Shown here: positions 63,661-64,000 of the stretch, piece by piece
How positions within the stretch are numbered: the first letter of the stretch is position 1
Layout: each line of letters starts with the position of its first letter
Source of the DNA: Pyxidicoccus parkwaysis
Lineage (GTDB): Bacteria > Myxococcota > Myxococcia > Myxococcales > Myxococcaceae
NCBI RefSeq assembly: GCF_017301735.1
Contig: NZ_CP071090.1
Span: forward strand, 4,950,001-5,014,000
DNA: 64,000 nt
Direction of reading: 5' to 3'
Translations under genes and position numbers: made by a program
Notes under the pieces: generated by a model
Databases searched by the model: none
What the model saw: the letters and a program-made list of their open reading frames with translations, nothing else
Told to the model about the DNA's origin: nothing

Positions 63661-64000
63661 CCGCAACCGAGAGCAGTCCATGCACCATCACTGGAATCAC
63701 ACACATATCCTGTTCGGGAAGTGACCGCTCGGGAGGGTTTGGTGGCGCGGGTGCATTCAGCGCCACCGGCAATCCAGGCAGGCCTGGGCAGCCTGACGCG
63801 GGGCGGCGGTGGTGGCGCGGGCAATGACACCCCGGCCGAAGACCCAAACAAAACAATGGTCATCAATTGCAGCGGCGGCAGAGTTGGCCCTGGTTCTCCT
63901 GAAGTCTTCGGTGTATAGGGATAGGTGCCTCGGGCCCAAGAGGCAGTGCAAACGAAGCTGCGGGCGTGGTGCAGGCAGATGGCGAGGCCACCTTCACCCT
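63661..64000. other. Right window end, no gene assigned
   Basis: 340 bases. Frames on both strands are open but none has convincing coding features. It may continue the decayed mobile element to the right. Confidence 0.35.

Overview
The window looks like chromosomal DNA of a fruiting myxobacterium of the Cystobacterineae (Myxococcus, Corallococcus or Pyxidicoccus type). The evidence is a very high GC content with strong third-position G/C bias, many lipobox-bearing exported proteins of unknown function, three eukaryote-like Ser/Thr kinases, and several protein families known mainly from myxobacteria: TIGR02996-like, DUF2381, SitA/SitI-type toxin and immunity, and DUF6310/DUF5953. No rRNA, intact tRNA or CRISPR array was seen.

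Layout. 0-9 kb: an edge-truncated M43 metalloprotease, a lipoprotein, the peptidoglycan glycosyltransferase MtgA, a two-gene ABC exporter, a truncated TIGR02996-like gene, a sulfotransferase and an S41 protease. 9-18 kb: an unknown cytosolic protein, a large kelch/Ig-like lipoprotein, a TolB-like propeller, an unknown 421-aa protein, a diheme MauG/CcpA-type lipoprotein, a VOC protein and a small membrane protein. 18-31 kb is accessory-looking: kinase copy 1, two head-to-head fragments of DUF1111 oxidoreductase genes, a DUF2652 protein, small secreted proteins, a SitA6/SitI6-like toxin-immunity pair, a choloylglycine-hydrolase-family Ntn hydrolase, an internally deleted M13 peptidase, a DUF3103-like protein and an alpha/beta hydrolase. 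31-41 kb: an intact DUF1111 diheme protein, several lipoproteins, a frameshifted propeller remnant, a vanadium-haloperoxidase-like enzyme and kinase copy 2, a close paralogue of copy 1. 41-58 kb: an ADOP/MacB-type permease, a 1200-aa TIR/NB-ARC/WD40 protein, a lipoprotein, a third kinase with a 45-bp coding minisatellite, leucyl aminopeptidase, a bestrophin-like membrane protein, a lipoprotein, a pirin and a beta-helix lipoprotein. 58-61.2 kb is a small island between two direct repeats that resemble a tRNA or tmRNA 3' end. It holds a truncated DUF2381 gene, a DUF5953/DUF6310 immunity-toxin pair and a fragment of an HK97-type phage capsid gene. The last 3 kb hold a lipoprotein and the decayed end of a transposase gene.

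How the parts may work together (inference). The most interesting theme is self/non-self conflict. Two independent lipoprotein-toxin/immunity cassettes, each with a 4-bp ATGA overlap between toxin and immunity gene, lie 33 kb apart. A single-gene NLR-like TIR-STAND protein lies between them. The two cassettes fit the SitA class, whose lipoprotein toxins pass between myxobacterial cells by outer-membrane exchange. The TIR protein has the architecture expected of a sensor that triggers NAD+ depletion. The many broken genes (DUF1111, M13, TIGR02996, DUF2381, capsid, transposase, propeller) mark 18-35 kb and 58-64 kb as recombining accessory DNA. The direct duplication of a kinase gene about 21 kb apart gives a substrate for looping out or amplifying the DNA between the copies.
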